DNA of 64,000 bases from Photobacterium swingsii (GTDB lineage: Bacteria; Pseudomonadota; Gammaproteobacteria; Enterobacterales; Vibrionaceae): contig NZ_AP024853.1 in the NCBI RefSeq assembly GCF_024346715.1, forward strand, positions 1,054,001 to 1,118,000, in the 5' to 3' direction. This document shows, piece after piece, positions 27,505 through 36,180 of this stretch; position 1 is the first letter of the stretch; the number at the start of each line of letters is the position of its first letter. Under the pieces are notes generated by a model that did not search any database, was not told where the DNA came from, and saw only the letters and a program-made list of their open reading frames with translations. A program made the translations under genes and the position numbers.

Positions 27505-29058
27505 ATGTCTATTTCGCGACGTAGCCTACTAAAAGGCATGGCAGCCACCAGTGCTGTCGCGGCAACGGCAGGGTGTGCCACATCACCCAGTACCCTCACC
27601 GCTAGTGACAGCAAAGCACCACCAAAGAAACAACCCAATTTACTGATCGTCTTTCCTGACGAAATGCGTGCCCACGCGTTAGGTTTTATGAAGCAAGACC
27701 CGTCTGACACGCCACACCTGAACCGCTTTGCGAAACAGAGTGTGGTACTGCGTCAGGCAGTATCTAACTTCCCGCTTTGCACCCCTTTCCGTGGCATGCT
27801 GATGACAGGGCAATACCCTTACCGTAACGGCATTCAAGGCAACAGCCATACCGCAATGCCAGGCAAATTTGGCGGTAAAGATTTTGGAATTGAATTAAAG
27901 AAACAGACCCGTACTTGGTCAGATATTTTGAAAGATCAAGGCTATAGCATGGGCTATATCGGAAAATGGCACCTTGATACGCCAGAAGCTCCCTTTATTC
28001 CAAGCTATAACAACCCAATGGAAGGTCGTTACTGGAATGATTGGACAGCCCCAGATCGTCGCCATGGTTTCGACTTCTGGTATGCCTATGGCACTTACGA
28101 TAAACACCTAACACCTATGTACTGGACCAATGAAACACCACGCGATCAACCGATAAAAGTGAATCAATGGAGTCCAGAACATGAAGCTGACATTGCGATT
28201 AAATATTTACGCAATGAAAACGGCGCCTACCGTGATAGCGATAAGCCCTTTACGTTAGTGGTGTCGATGAACCCACCCCACTCTCCGTACGATCAAGTAC
28301 CGCAAAAATATTTAGATCGTTATAAAGATAAAACCTCACGAGCGCTGAATACCCGACCAAATGTGCAATGGGATAAGGAATACCTTGAAGGTTACGGCCC
28401 TGAGTATTTCAAAGAATACATGGCGATGGTGAATGGGGTTGATGAGCAGTTTGGCCGTATTGTCGACGAGCTTGACCGCTTAGGCCTTGAAGAGGAAACC
28501 CTTGTGGTCTTCTTCTCGGATCATGGCTGCTGCCTTGGCTCACACGGTATGCCAACCAAAAACAACCATTACGATGAGTCTATGCGGATCCCTATGATGT
28601 TCCGCTGGCCGGGCAAACTCGCCCCACGCCAAGATGATCTCTTATTCTCAGCACCAGATATTTACCCAACCTTATTTGGCTTAATGGGTATCCCTGATCT
28701 GATCCCAGATACCGTTGAAGGGGCCAACTTTGCCAATACCATCAATGGCATCGAAGGGGATGATAAACCTAGCTCGCAGTTCTACACCTTTATGCCATAC
28801 GGTGGGCAATCCTATGGCCGCCGTGGCGTAAGAACCGATCGCTACACCCTCATGATGGATAGAAAAATTGGTAAGCCACTGACTGTGGTGCTGCACGACA
28901 ACCAGCAAGATCCCTATCAAATGCAAAATATCGCTGAGCAAAACGAAAGCCTAGTACATCAATTAGTCGAAGAGGAATTGATGCCTTGGCTTGAACATAC
29001 CGGTGATCCTTGGCGCCCGACCGAAGTACCGGCCAATACCGCGAATGCTTACACCTAA
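27505..29058 (+). CDS. Tat-exported sulfatase with C-x-P-F-R site
   Basis: This 517-residue sulfatase starts at ATG 27505 behind CAGGAGACCAT. The N-terminus is a twin-arginine signal (SISRRSLLKGMAA) followed by ATAGC, which may be a lipobox (Cys24). The FGly site is C92-T-P-F-R in NFPLCTPFRGMLMTG, with Phe where Ser is most common. Metal-site residues appear in LLIVFPDEMR and VFFSDHGCCLGSHG. It is followed by the KdgM-type porin gene. It should desulfate glycosaminoglycan oligosaccharides in the periplasm; the sulfate position is unknown. Confidence 0.87.
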   Translation: MSISRRSLLKGMAATSAVAATAGCATSPSTLTASDSKAPPKKQPNLLIVFPDEMRAHALGFMKQDPSDTPHLNRFAKQSVVLRQAVSNFPLCTPFRGMLMTGQYPYRNGIQGNSHTAMPGKFGGKDFGIELKKQTRTWSDILKDQGYSMGYIGKWHLDTPEAPFIPSYNNPMEGRYWNDWTAPDRRHGFDFWYAYGTYDKHLTPMYWTNETPRDQPIKVNQWSPEHEADIAIKYLRNENGAYRDSDKPFTLVVSMNPPHSPYDQVPQKYLDRYKDKTSRALNTRPNVQWDKEYLEGYGPEYFKEYMAMVNGVDEQFGRIVDELDRLGLEEETLVVFFSDHGCCLGSHGMPTKNNHYDESMRIPMMFRWPGKLAPRQDDLLFSAPDIYPTLFGLMGIPDLIPDTVEGANFANTINGIEGDDKPSSQFYTFMPYGGQSYGRRGVRTDRYTLMMDRKIGKPLTVVLHDNQQDPYQMQNIAEQNESLVHQLVEEELMPWLEHTGDPWRPTEVPANTANAYT

Positions 29059-29107
29059 TTTAGCAATTACAACCAACTTAAATACCAACTTAAACAATAA
29101 GGTTATT

Positions 29108-29830
29108 ATGAACACGACAACAAAATTTATGCTGGCCTCTTTATTAGCAGCATCATCAGCACAAGCACTGGCTAACGACTATAAAACTACGGTTGAATAC
29201 CGCCACCAATATTTAGACGGTTCAGAAAAACATGCTGATCGTTTTAAAGCGTTTTTAGATACAGGTAAAAACATTGGTTTTGAACTCGATGCACGTTACT
29301 CAAATGATGACGGCGCCTTCGATGCGATGACCATGAATGGCTCAGAATTTTCAGCCTTCTATTACAAGAAACTGAATAAGAACATCGTTGGGTTAGTTGG
29401 TACCTCACTCGACTTTACTTCTGCGGGTCTTGTCTACGTGCCGTATGCACGTTTGAACTACGCGTTCGACAATGGTTTCCGTATCCAAGGCCGTTATAAG
29501 TGGAAATTCTGGGATTACGGTCAACAAGGTACTGACGGCAATAGCTACCATTCAAAAATCCAACAATTTGATACTTGGCTAGGTTATAAAACGGGTGACT
29601 GGGACTTCCAGTACGAGTTCCAATTCTGGAAAGAGATGTCTGACAACGCGCAACCACTATTTGATAACGGCTCTACCGACTACTTACACAATGCGCGCGT
29701 GATGTACTCCATTAAGACCGCAGACGGTGAAAACTGGCGTCCATTTGTTGAAGTGGGCCAAGTGAAACAAAGCCGCACTACCGATGAAAGACAAATCCGT
29801 TACCGTGTGGGTATTAAATACACATGGTAA
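29108..29830 (+). CDS. KdgM-family oligosaccharide porin
   Basis: This 240-residue outer-membrane protein has a Sec signal (FMLASLLAASSAQALA, cut before NDYKTT). The mature part is made of alternating aromatic beta strands (EYRHQYLDGSEKHADRF, FQYEFQFWKEMSD, IRYRVGIKYTW) and ends in an aromatic residue, as in the KdgM family of small anionic-oligosaccharide porins. It would let unsaturated glycosaminoglycan disaccharides or oligosaccharides into the periplasm. The start is ATG 29108 after AAGG; a longer upstream reading lacks support. It lies 49 bases after the sulfatase gene, so the two are probably co-transcribed. Confidence 0.87.
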   Translation: MNTTTKFMLASLLAASSAQALANDYKTTVEYRHQYLDGSEKHADRFKAFLDTGKNIGFELDARYSNDDGAFDAMTMNGSEFSAFYYKKLNKNIVGLVGTSLDFTSAGLVYVPYARLNYAFDNGFRIQGRYKWKFWDYGQQGTDGNSYHSKIQQFDTWLGYKTGDWDFQYEFQFWKEMSDNAQPLFDNGSTDYLHNARVMYSIKTADGENWRPFVEVGQVKQSRTTDERQIRYRVGIKYTW

Positions 29831-29858
29831 TATCTACATTGCTCATCTAGCTATGTGT

Positions 29859-29880
29859 AAAGCCTCCAGACGGAGGCTTT
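29859..29880. terminator. Terminator at the right end of the glycosaminoglycan locus
   Basis: A perfect 9-bp stem (AAAGCCTCC/GGAGGCTTT) with a 4-base loop lies between the convergent porin and DsbA-like genes. It could serve both strands. Confidence 0.8.
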
Positions 29881-29919
29881 ATATTAACTAAAAGATAATT
29901 GTCATGATGCTTAGATCGA

Positions 29920-30663
29920 TTACTTCGACTTTTCCGCTATCATCTTTTCGACCATAGGCGCTAACTGTTCATAAGGTAAATACCCAGGTAGCAACTGATC
30001 GTCAATTAGCATTGCTGGTGTTCCTCGCACACCAAGATCGTTAAATAGCTGATAGTTTTTCTTCGCCATCTCAGTCGATTCTGCATTCTCTGCAACATAT
30101 TGTTCAACACCATTCGCTTTCGCAACTGTCATGATAGAACGTGCATCATGCAAGCCAGGCTTACTGATCAGCATTTTATTTACGGCATCGAACTTATCAC
30201 GGGCATTTTTCCATACATTAAGCGCGAATGTGGTTGAGTTTGCCGAGGAAGACATCTCTTTCAGCGGAACTAAAATATGAATCACTTTAATATCGTTAGG
30301 GTTTTCTTTGACGATCCGCTCTACAACTGGATCTAATTTTTTACACCAAGGACAGCTAAAGTCAGTCAGTACCACTATGGTTAACTTAGGATCACTCGCA
30401 CCAAATGACGGTAAATCAGGATTATTGTAGATATAGTCATGATTATCCCTGAGCACCTGTTTAAACTGCTCTTCTTGCGAAAAATAGGCATTCAGGTTGT
30501 CATAAAGCACATCGATGATCTCAGGGTTAGCCTGTAGCATCGCGTTAATATCTTCAATTTTCTCTTGCTGTGTCTTCGCAAATGTCAAAGGTGAAAAAGT
30601 CACAGTCAAAATAAATGTAAAAATGAGCGTTATCTTAGTTCGGGTTTGGTTTTGGTTTTTCAT
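29920..30663 (-). CDS. DsbA/ScsC-like thiol-disulfide protein
   Basis: This 247-residue periplasmic protein has a Sec signal (hydrophobic ITLIFTFILTVTF, cut near TFA). An N-terminal helical extension (residues about 30-85) precedes a thioredoxin-fold domain with the redox motif C-P-W-C in TDFSCPWCKKL and the cis-Pro loop RGTPAML. The architecture resembles ScsC/Com1-type proteins, whose helical stalk makes oligomers for disulfide isomerisation. It is separated by 153 bases from a small membrane protein on the same strand. A link with the sulfatases (export or folding) is conceivable, but the facing terminator argues for independence. Confidence 0.85.
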   Translation of the reverse strand: MKNQNQTRTKITLIFTFILTVTFSPLTFAKTQQEKIEDINAMLQANPEIIDVLYDNLNAYFSQEEQFKQVLRDNHDYIYNNPDLPSFGASDPKLTIVVLTDFSCPWCKKLDPVVERIVKENPNDIKVIHILVPLKEMSSSANSTTFALNVWKNARDKFDAVNKMLISKPGLHDARSIMTVAKANGVEQYVAENAESTEMAKKNYQLFNDLGVRGTPAMLIDDQLLPGYLPYEQLAPMVEKMIAEKSK

Positions 30664-30816
30664 CTCGTTTCCAACTTAAATCGTAAACAGCAACGGCAGA
30701 TAACCAACCCTTAGAGTGAGCACTCTCAAGATAGTGTTATACCTGTTGCTTTGTCTTTATTTGATACATGGCTACCCCACGGATAGCGTTTTAACTTGTA
30801 GTGACACAAGCTAAAC

Positions 30817-31191
30817 TCATTCTCTAAAGACACACAATGTGAGATGAAGACGCCTTCCTTTATACAGAATAGGCTCGGCAAATAGAGGGAGAGAATGAAA
30901 GGAAGCTAGCAGCCCAAGACATAACGCGAAGGCGAAAAACAGCATAACCAAAGCATATTGCGCAATTTGGAGCTGTTCAAAATTGATTAAGTGTTCAGAT
31001 AAATCACATTTCGCGTAATGATCATCTGCACTTTGGTTAAGCTGCTCAACAGCTTGATGGGTATTGTTATACTTTGCAGAACACGCACTCAGTAAACCTA
31101 TATTGTTCGCTAAACAGACACAAATAACCCACCACACTAACAAGAGCGTTAGCTTGGTTAGTTCATTCTGTTTTCGCTTAGCAACAAACAT
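30817..31191 (-). CDS. Small membrane protein of unknown function
   Basis: This 124-residue protein has two predicted membrane helices (about residues 13-36 and 78-96) with a periplasmic-looking loop between them that contains two of its cysteines (SACSAKY, YAKCDLSEH). The C-terminus ends RLHLTLCVFRE, a pattern I associate with short membrane proteins near copper or Scs-type thiol genes. It is upstream of the DsbA/ScsC-like gene on the same strand, which fits a thiol-redox pair. The family assignment is uncertain. Confidence 0.55.
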   Translation of the reverse strand: MFVAKRKQNELTKLTLLLVWWVICVCLANNIGLLSACSAKYNNTHQAVEQLNQSADDHYAKCDLSEHLINFEQLQIAQYALVMLFFAFALCLGLLASFHSLPLFAEPILYKGRRLHLTLCVFRE

Positions 31192-31357
31192 GCATATATC
31201 TTTCGTTTACAAAAGTAGATTAGTTAGGACTTATGCTTCTATTGATAGTTCCATCGAATGCCAACTTTATTCGAATAAAATACAGAAAAGCACCACCTAG
31301 TGAGCAACAAGGTTACTCGTAGATGATGCTATATTTTTTAACCTTTCAGTTCGCGGC

Positions 31358-32566
31358 TTAAGCGTTTGAGCGTTCAACTTGGGCAGTCAGTTCGCCCTCT
31401 TTATTAAACACGCCTTCTAGCATTAACGTTAAGGCGCCATCACCCGTCACATTACACGCAGTACCAAAGCTGTCTTGCAATGCAAAAATTGCGATTAGCA
31501 GTGCAACCCCTGCGGGATCAAAACCGATAACCCCCACCACAATCCCCATCGATGCCATCACTGTCCCACCCGGTACGCCAGGCGCGCCAATGGCGAAAAT
31601 ACCAAACAACAACACGAATAGCGCCATAGTGCCAACCGATGGAATCGCACCGTAAAGCATCAGTGAGATCACCATAATAAACAGCGTTTCAGTCAATACC
31701 GAACCACATAGGTGAATCGTGCCACCCAGCGGTACCATGAAATCAACCGTTTCTTTACTCAGCACTGTCGATTTTCGAGCACTGTTTAATGCCACAGGCA
31801 AAGTTGCCGCACTCGACATAGTACCGACAGCAGTTAGATAAGCAGGGCCGTAATGCTTGAGCACCTCCCACGGATTCTTACCAGAAACAGCACCCGCTAG
31901 CGTGTAAAGCACGGCTAACCAAATCATGTGACCAATCAGTGCCAGCACCACGATTTTTAAGAACACAGGTAATTGCAGCGTCAAGGTACCTTCATACGCT
32001 AGACCTGCAAAAGTACTCGCAACAAAGAAGGGTAAAACAGGGATCACCGCTGATTTAATCACCATTAGCATCATCTTTTCAAACTCGTGCAAGGCTTTTT
32101 CAAAAACTTCAGCCTTGGTTTTAAGCGTGGTAATACCGAGTAAAATAGCAATCACCAAAGCAGACATCACAGACATGACGGGAGGAATGGCAAGTTTAAA
32201 ACTCGCTTTAGGAAGCTCATGTAAACTGTCCATCACGCTTGGCACGGAAAGATGCGGTATTATTAATACACCAGCGATATAAGCAAAACTGGCAGCCCCA
32301 ACTGCAGATAAATATGCCATACCGATACCCATCCCTAGCATCTTATTAGCATTATTTTTTAACTTGGTAATCGCAGGGGCAATAAAAGCAATTATCACCA
32401 AAGGTACAGTAAAAAAGATAAATTGCCCTAGCACGTATTTAATCGATACCACGACAGACATTACGGACTCAGTTGCCAATAAGCCGATAACAGATCCTAA
32501 GACAATCCCCATCAATAATTTAATGATCAAAGACCATTCGTTTTTAACATTCCCTTTATTTTTCAT
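31358..32566 (-). CDS. Dicarboxylate/amino-acid:cation symporter (DAACS family)
   Basis: This 402-residue transporter has about eight hydrophobic helices and the re-entrant-loop signatures of the glutamate/serine symporter family: LTAVGTMSSAATLPVAL, VPLGGTIHLCGSVLTE, and GAPGVPGGTVMAS followed by QDSFGTACNVTGDGA. It would import an amino acid or dicarboxylate with Na+ or H+. The start at 32566 is an ATG behind AAAGAAG; an upstream in-frame TTG would add 7 residues. It stands alone, divergent from the cyclase-like gene. The substrate cannot be read from the sequence. Confidence 0.88.
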   Translation of the reverse strand: MKNKGNVKNEWSLIIKLLMGIVLGSVIGLLATESVMSVVVSIKYVLGQFIFFTVPLVIIAFIAPAITKLKNNANKMLGMGIGMAYLSAVGAASFAYIAGVLIIPHLSVPSVMDSLHELPKASFKLAIPPVMSVMSALVIAILLGITTLKTKAEVFEKALHEFEKMMLMVIKSAVIPVLPFFVASTFAGLAYEGTLTLQLPVFLKIVVLALIGHMIWLAVLYTLAGAVSGKNPWEVLKHYGPAYLTAVGTMSSAATLPVALNSARKSTVLSKETVDFMVPLGGTIHLCGSVLTETLFIMVISLMLYGAIPSVGTMALFVLLFGIFAIGAPGVPGGTVMASMGIVVGVIGFDPAGVALLIAIFALQDSFGTACNVTGDGALTLMLEGVFNKEGELTAQVERSNA

Positions 32567-33301
32567 AATGTATAACTTCTTTATCAATATACAAAAGCAT
32601 TCACGCTATTCGATGGAATCAAATAAAATAAACAATAAAAAGCAAAACAAGCTTAAAAAACGCCATATAGACGAATGAATAGCAACCTTGTGCAAACAAT
32701 GTACTACAAGCAAAATTCAACTTAGTCATACTATAAGAAAAGCACAGTATAGAACTGAACGATTTGCTATATATTATGCTAAGTAACAGTTTTAATTACT
32801 AAATACATACATAATTATAAACTGAAGCCAACATAAGAAAGTGACTGTCAACATGGTTACGACAATTTTACGTAATTGGCTGACGTTTTGTGACCTCAGT
32901 TCGACTCTTGGTTTAATAACTTTTCAGTCAATAATGTGGTTTAATTGGCAACAAAAACGCTATCATTCCTAGTCAAACTATCCTTATATTTATAGTCACT
33001 GTCTGATGATGAAGTTTTAATAGAAAAATTCATTTCCTAACGAAGCTAAAAATAAACCTTTTCATCTATAAGGAATTAGCATGGAAATGCTGAATAATAT
33101 ATTCCAATTAGCCTTAATACATCCAAAAAGAACAATTATATTGGTGTATTAAGTATATTCTTCATCCTAGATAAATAATATGCACCTATGATATAAATCA
33201 AGTATTAGCTATGCTTAATATCTACAGCTTTTATTATATAAAATTTCAAAAATTATTTAGTCAGCGTAAGTTTTTTTAAAACATTCTCCATTAGGTTTAA
33301 T
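32567..33301. other. 735-base AT-rich gap with a 23-codon frame
   Basis: This very AT-rich stretch between the symporter and the cyclase-like gene has no standard gene. A 23-codon frame at 33081-33152 starts with ATG after ATAAGGAATTAGC, so it has a plausible ribosome site. It could be a leader peptide or the remnant of a decayed gene. Nothing else is recognised. Such AT-rich DNA is often bound by H-NS in front of acquired virulence genes. Confidence 0.4.
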
Positions 33302-34321
33302 ATGAAGAAAGCTACCAAACGTGAAGTAATCAAAACCTTTGTTCATCCCGATCACTTTGAACCAATAACTCAAGCATCAAAAAAAGGGCTTTTTACCGTA
33401 TCGTTCCGTGAAACAGGCGTGCACTCAATCAATTGCATCGGCAAAGGCGCGCCAATGAAGGGGCATGACATCCTTGAGAAATCGATCAAAGAAGGCTCGA
33501 TTTCAAAAGCACCAGCGTATGCCGGTGAGGGAAATGCAGCTATGCGTGAAGCTTTGATGGCACGACTCAAAGCCGCTAATTTATTCGGGCTAACCGGACA
33601 TTGGGATAATACTCAAGGACTCACCGGGATCTATGTCACCTTAACAGCAGAAGAGCGTGCCGCTGAACTCAATAAACCACATGCTGAACGCCGGATGTAC
33701 CGCATTGTTGATATAGACACTAATAATTTAGATCCCGTCGATCTTCAGCAAAAACTCTACCGTGATGGCACACTTGCCGCTTTTACAGGCGACTATGATA
33801 CTCACGACATGCTTACTCATCGCAGTGGACGCCCACGTACAGTATTACAAGGTTCAGTCGAAGAAAGGCAAATTATTCAAGCCATCAATAATGAGATCTT
33901 ACAAGAAGACTCAAAGCGAACAACAAGCCTCACAGATCAAAGAAAAAGCCAACTGATTAACAGCATCAAAGCGAAAGGGATTTCTAAAAGCAGTATTGAT
34001 AAAGACGATGCATTGAATGATTTCTTGCCAATTCGCCATGGTGCACAGGTGAACTTCATGGATCATATGATCAGCCATGAAATAAGCCAAAATGAGGACA
34101 AGCAATTCATTGCCGCTGTTGCTCAACCGGGAGCCTTTCCCCTTGCTGCGGTCACACGCGGAAACTGGTACATCATCAAAGATGTTGAAGAGTTAGAGAA
34201 ATTCTACACCTTCATAGGGGCGGTACTCAAAGAAACGTGGCGTAAAGATGGCATACGGACACTTGCTCCAACCGAAGGCAACGCAAATTTAGTGCGCTAT
34301 TCGCGCCGCTTGACACCTTAA
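33302..34321 (+). CDS. Probable ExoY/CyaA/edema-factor-type nucleotidyl cyclase
   Basis: This 339-residue protein has no signal peptide or membrane helix. Three separated motifs match class II adenylyl cyclase toxins as I recall them: Lys53 and Lys60 in PMKGHDILEKS, with the same 7-residue spacing as CyaA Lys58/Lys65; Asp164 and Asp166 in FTGDYDTHDM, like TADIDMF/TADYDLF; and His246 with Asn251 in IRHGAQVN, like the HG-x3-4-N element. The segment LAAVTRGNWYIIKDVEELEKFY resembles the C-terminal part of that domain. It would make cyclic nucleotides after delivery to a host cell, perhaps with a host cofactor. No secretion gene is near. The assignment rests on motifs only. Confidence 0.6.
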   Translation: MKKATKREVIKTFVHPDHFEPITQASKKGLFTVSFRETGVHSINCIGKGAPMKGHDILEKSIKEGSISKAPAYAGEGNAAMREALMARLKAANLFGLTGHWDNTQGLTGIYVTLTAEERAAELNKPHAERRMYRIVDIDTNNLDPVDLQQKLYRDGTLAAFTGDYDTHDMLTHRSGRPRTVLQGSVEERQIIQAINNEILQEDSKRTTSLTDQRKSQLINSIKAKGISKSSIDKDDALNDFLPIRHGAQVNFMDHMISHEISQNEDKQFIAAVAQPGAFPLAAVTRGNWYIIKDVEELEKFYTFIGAVLKETWRKDGIRTLAPTEGNANLVRYSRRLTP

Positions 34322-34328
34322 GCCGCAG

Positions 34329-34358
34329 TGAAACCACCCGAATCAGCAGGTGGTTTCA
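34329..34358. terminator. Bidirectional terminator, cyclase-like gene / ABC gene
   Basis: A perfect 10-bp stem (TGAAACCACC/GGTGGTTTCA) with a 10-base loop lies between the two convergent stops. Confidence 0.75.
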
Positions 34359-34389
34359 TTCCATCAATCACAGATATAAATGAGACACT

Positions 34390-36180
34390 CTAGTTAGCGG
34401 CCAACACCCAACTCTGAGCTTGTTGTTGCAAGTGCCATAGCTCATGGTACAAGCTGTGGTTATCGAGTAATGCTTGGTGCTTACCTTGTTCAACAACCTT
34501 GCCACTGTCTAAGACCACAATATGATCCGCATACTGAACCGTTGCGAGCTTATGGGCAATCACTAAGACGGTTTTGCCTTTGACCAATGCCTGCATCGCA
34601 AGCTGGATATCAAACTCATTTTCCGGATCCAACGAGGCGGTAGCTTCGTCTAAAATCACCATTGGCGCATCTTTTAAAATCGCTCGAGCAATCGCGAGCC
34701 TTTGTTGCTCACCACCCGATAAATGCACCCCACCAGCCCCCAACTCAGTTGCTAAGCCATTAGGCATCATGCGCACACGCTCAGCTAATTTGGCAGTTTC
34801 AAGCACTTGCCATAGTGCTTCATCACTGGCATCGGCTTTGGCGACGCGAAGGTTATTGGCGATAGTGTCATTAAAAAGATAACTTGATTGGAACACTACA
34901 CTGACATGTTTCAACCAATACTCTTCATCCATGTCGGTCAGCCTCACCATGTGTTGCTGGCTTAGCGGCAGCCCACTTAGTGGCGCGCTATCTTTATTGC
35001 CTCCAACCCAGATGTCACCTTTATCTAACTCCCAAAAGCGGGCAATTAAGGCTGCTAAGGTTGATTTACCTGAACCTGAAGGCCCTACTAACGCAGTCAC
35101 AGCGCCATGTTTAATTGAGAGGTTAAGATCTTTAAACAATGGCTTAGCGCCGGGATAAGCGAAAGTCACATCCTTAAGCTCAACGTTCAGTTGGTCAAAA
35201 ATCGGGGTCTGATTTCCGTTTTTAAGCTGAGGCAATGCCATGATTTTCTCTAATCGCCCAATAGCTAAACCAAAGAAATTAAGCTCTGCCATGAAGATAG
35301 ACATACTTAACAATGGTTTGAAAAAGCGTGTCGCGGCAATCAAGAACAATAAGACTTCGGCTAAAGTCAACGTTTGACCTAACCAACCCCATGTCACGGC
35401 CACCAGCAAAATAATGAATCCAAGTTCGACTAAGAAGTTAAAGCTAAACACCGGATACACCGCAGCCACTTCAGCTTTTAGCGCATTGTTACGGGTATTG
35501 TGGAGCACCTCGTCTAAGCGAGCGAACATCCCTCCCACCATACGGTGCGCTTTCAGCTCTTTGATGCCATCCACATACTCCATTACCGCATCGTTAAGCT
35601 GATGCATCAAACCTTGCATATAGCTTTGCCACTTTCTGGCGTAATTGCGGGTTAACCAGTAAGCCAGCATCGCCAACGGCAAAGTCGATAACATGGCTAA
35701 CCCCATCCGCCAGTCGGTTGCTGTTAAGCCAATAGCAAAAAACAGTAACACGGCAACGGTCGCTATCATTGGGGCATACAAGTGAGTGAAGATCCGCTCA
35801 ATTTGATCTATGTCTTTCAGCAAGCTGTTATTCACATTGCTAAAGTCGGAGCGCTGGAAAAAGCCCATCGGCAGCTTACGTAAATGGTTACCCAGTTGCT
35901 CACGAATTTGTCGTCCTGCGCCAAAACCAATCAGATTGATTTGCATATAAATGGTACGAGCCAGTAAAGCCCGTATTGCCATCATCACCACACACGCAAA
36001 CACCAATCCAAATTGATACTGCACATTAGGTGCTGCCGATAACATATCGAGCAAGATGTAATACAAAAAACCAAACGGTGCTGATGCTAAAAACGCATCC
36101 AACACAGTGAGCAGCAAGGTTTTACGAAAGCCTTTTAATGCGCTGCCTGTCAGTTTATTTAACCGTCTAAGAACTAACAT
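34390..36180 (-). CDS. YbtP/YbtQ-like ABC transporter, subunit 2
   Basis: This 596-residue half-transporter has an N-terminal six-helix membrane domain (to about 320) and a C-terminal nucleotide-binding domain with Walker A GPSGSGKST, signature LSGGEQQR and Walker B MVILDEATASLD. It resembles the exporter-fold siderophore transporters YbtP/YbtQ and IrtA/IrtB, which work as heterodimers and can import ferric siderophores. It overlaps the partner gene by 7 bases. The position beside a Fur box, AraC regulator and TonB receptor supports a siderophore role. The direction (import or export) is not determined. Confidence 0.85.
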   Translation of the reverse strand: MLVLRRLNKLTGSALKGFRKTLLLTVLDAFLASAPFGFLYYILLDMLSAAPNVQYQFGLVFACVVMMAIRALLARTIYMQINLIGFGAGRQIREQLGNHLRKLPMGFFQRSDFSNVNNSLLKDIDQIERIFTHLYAPMIATVAVLLFFAIGLTATDWRMGLAMLSTLPLAMLAYWLTRNYARKWQSYMQGLMHQLNDAVMEYVDGIKELKAHRMVGGMFARLDEVLHNTRNNALKAEVAAVYPVFSFNFLVELGFIILLVAVTWGWLGQTLTLAEVLLFLIAATRFFKPLLSMSIFMAELNFFGLAIGRLEKIMALPQLKNGNQTPIFDQLNVELKDVTFAYPGAKPLFKDLNLSIKHGAVTALVGPSGSGKSTLAALIARFWELDKGDIWVGGNKDSAPLSGLPLSQQHMVRLTDMDEEYWLKHVSVVFQSSYLFNDTIANNLRVAKADASDEALWQVLETAKLAERVRMMPNGLATELGAGGVHLSGGEQQRLAIARAILKDAPMVILDEATASLDPENEFDIQLAMQALVKGKTVLVIAHKLATVQYADHIVVLDSGKVVEQGKHQALLDNHSLYHELWHLQQQAQSWVLAAN

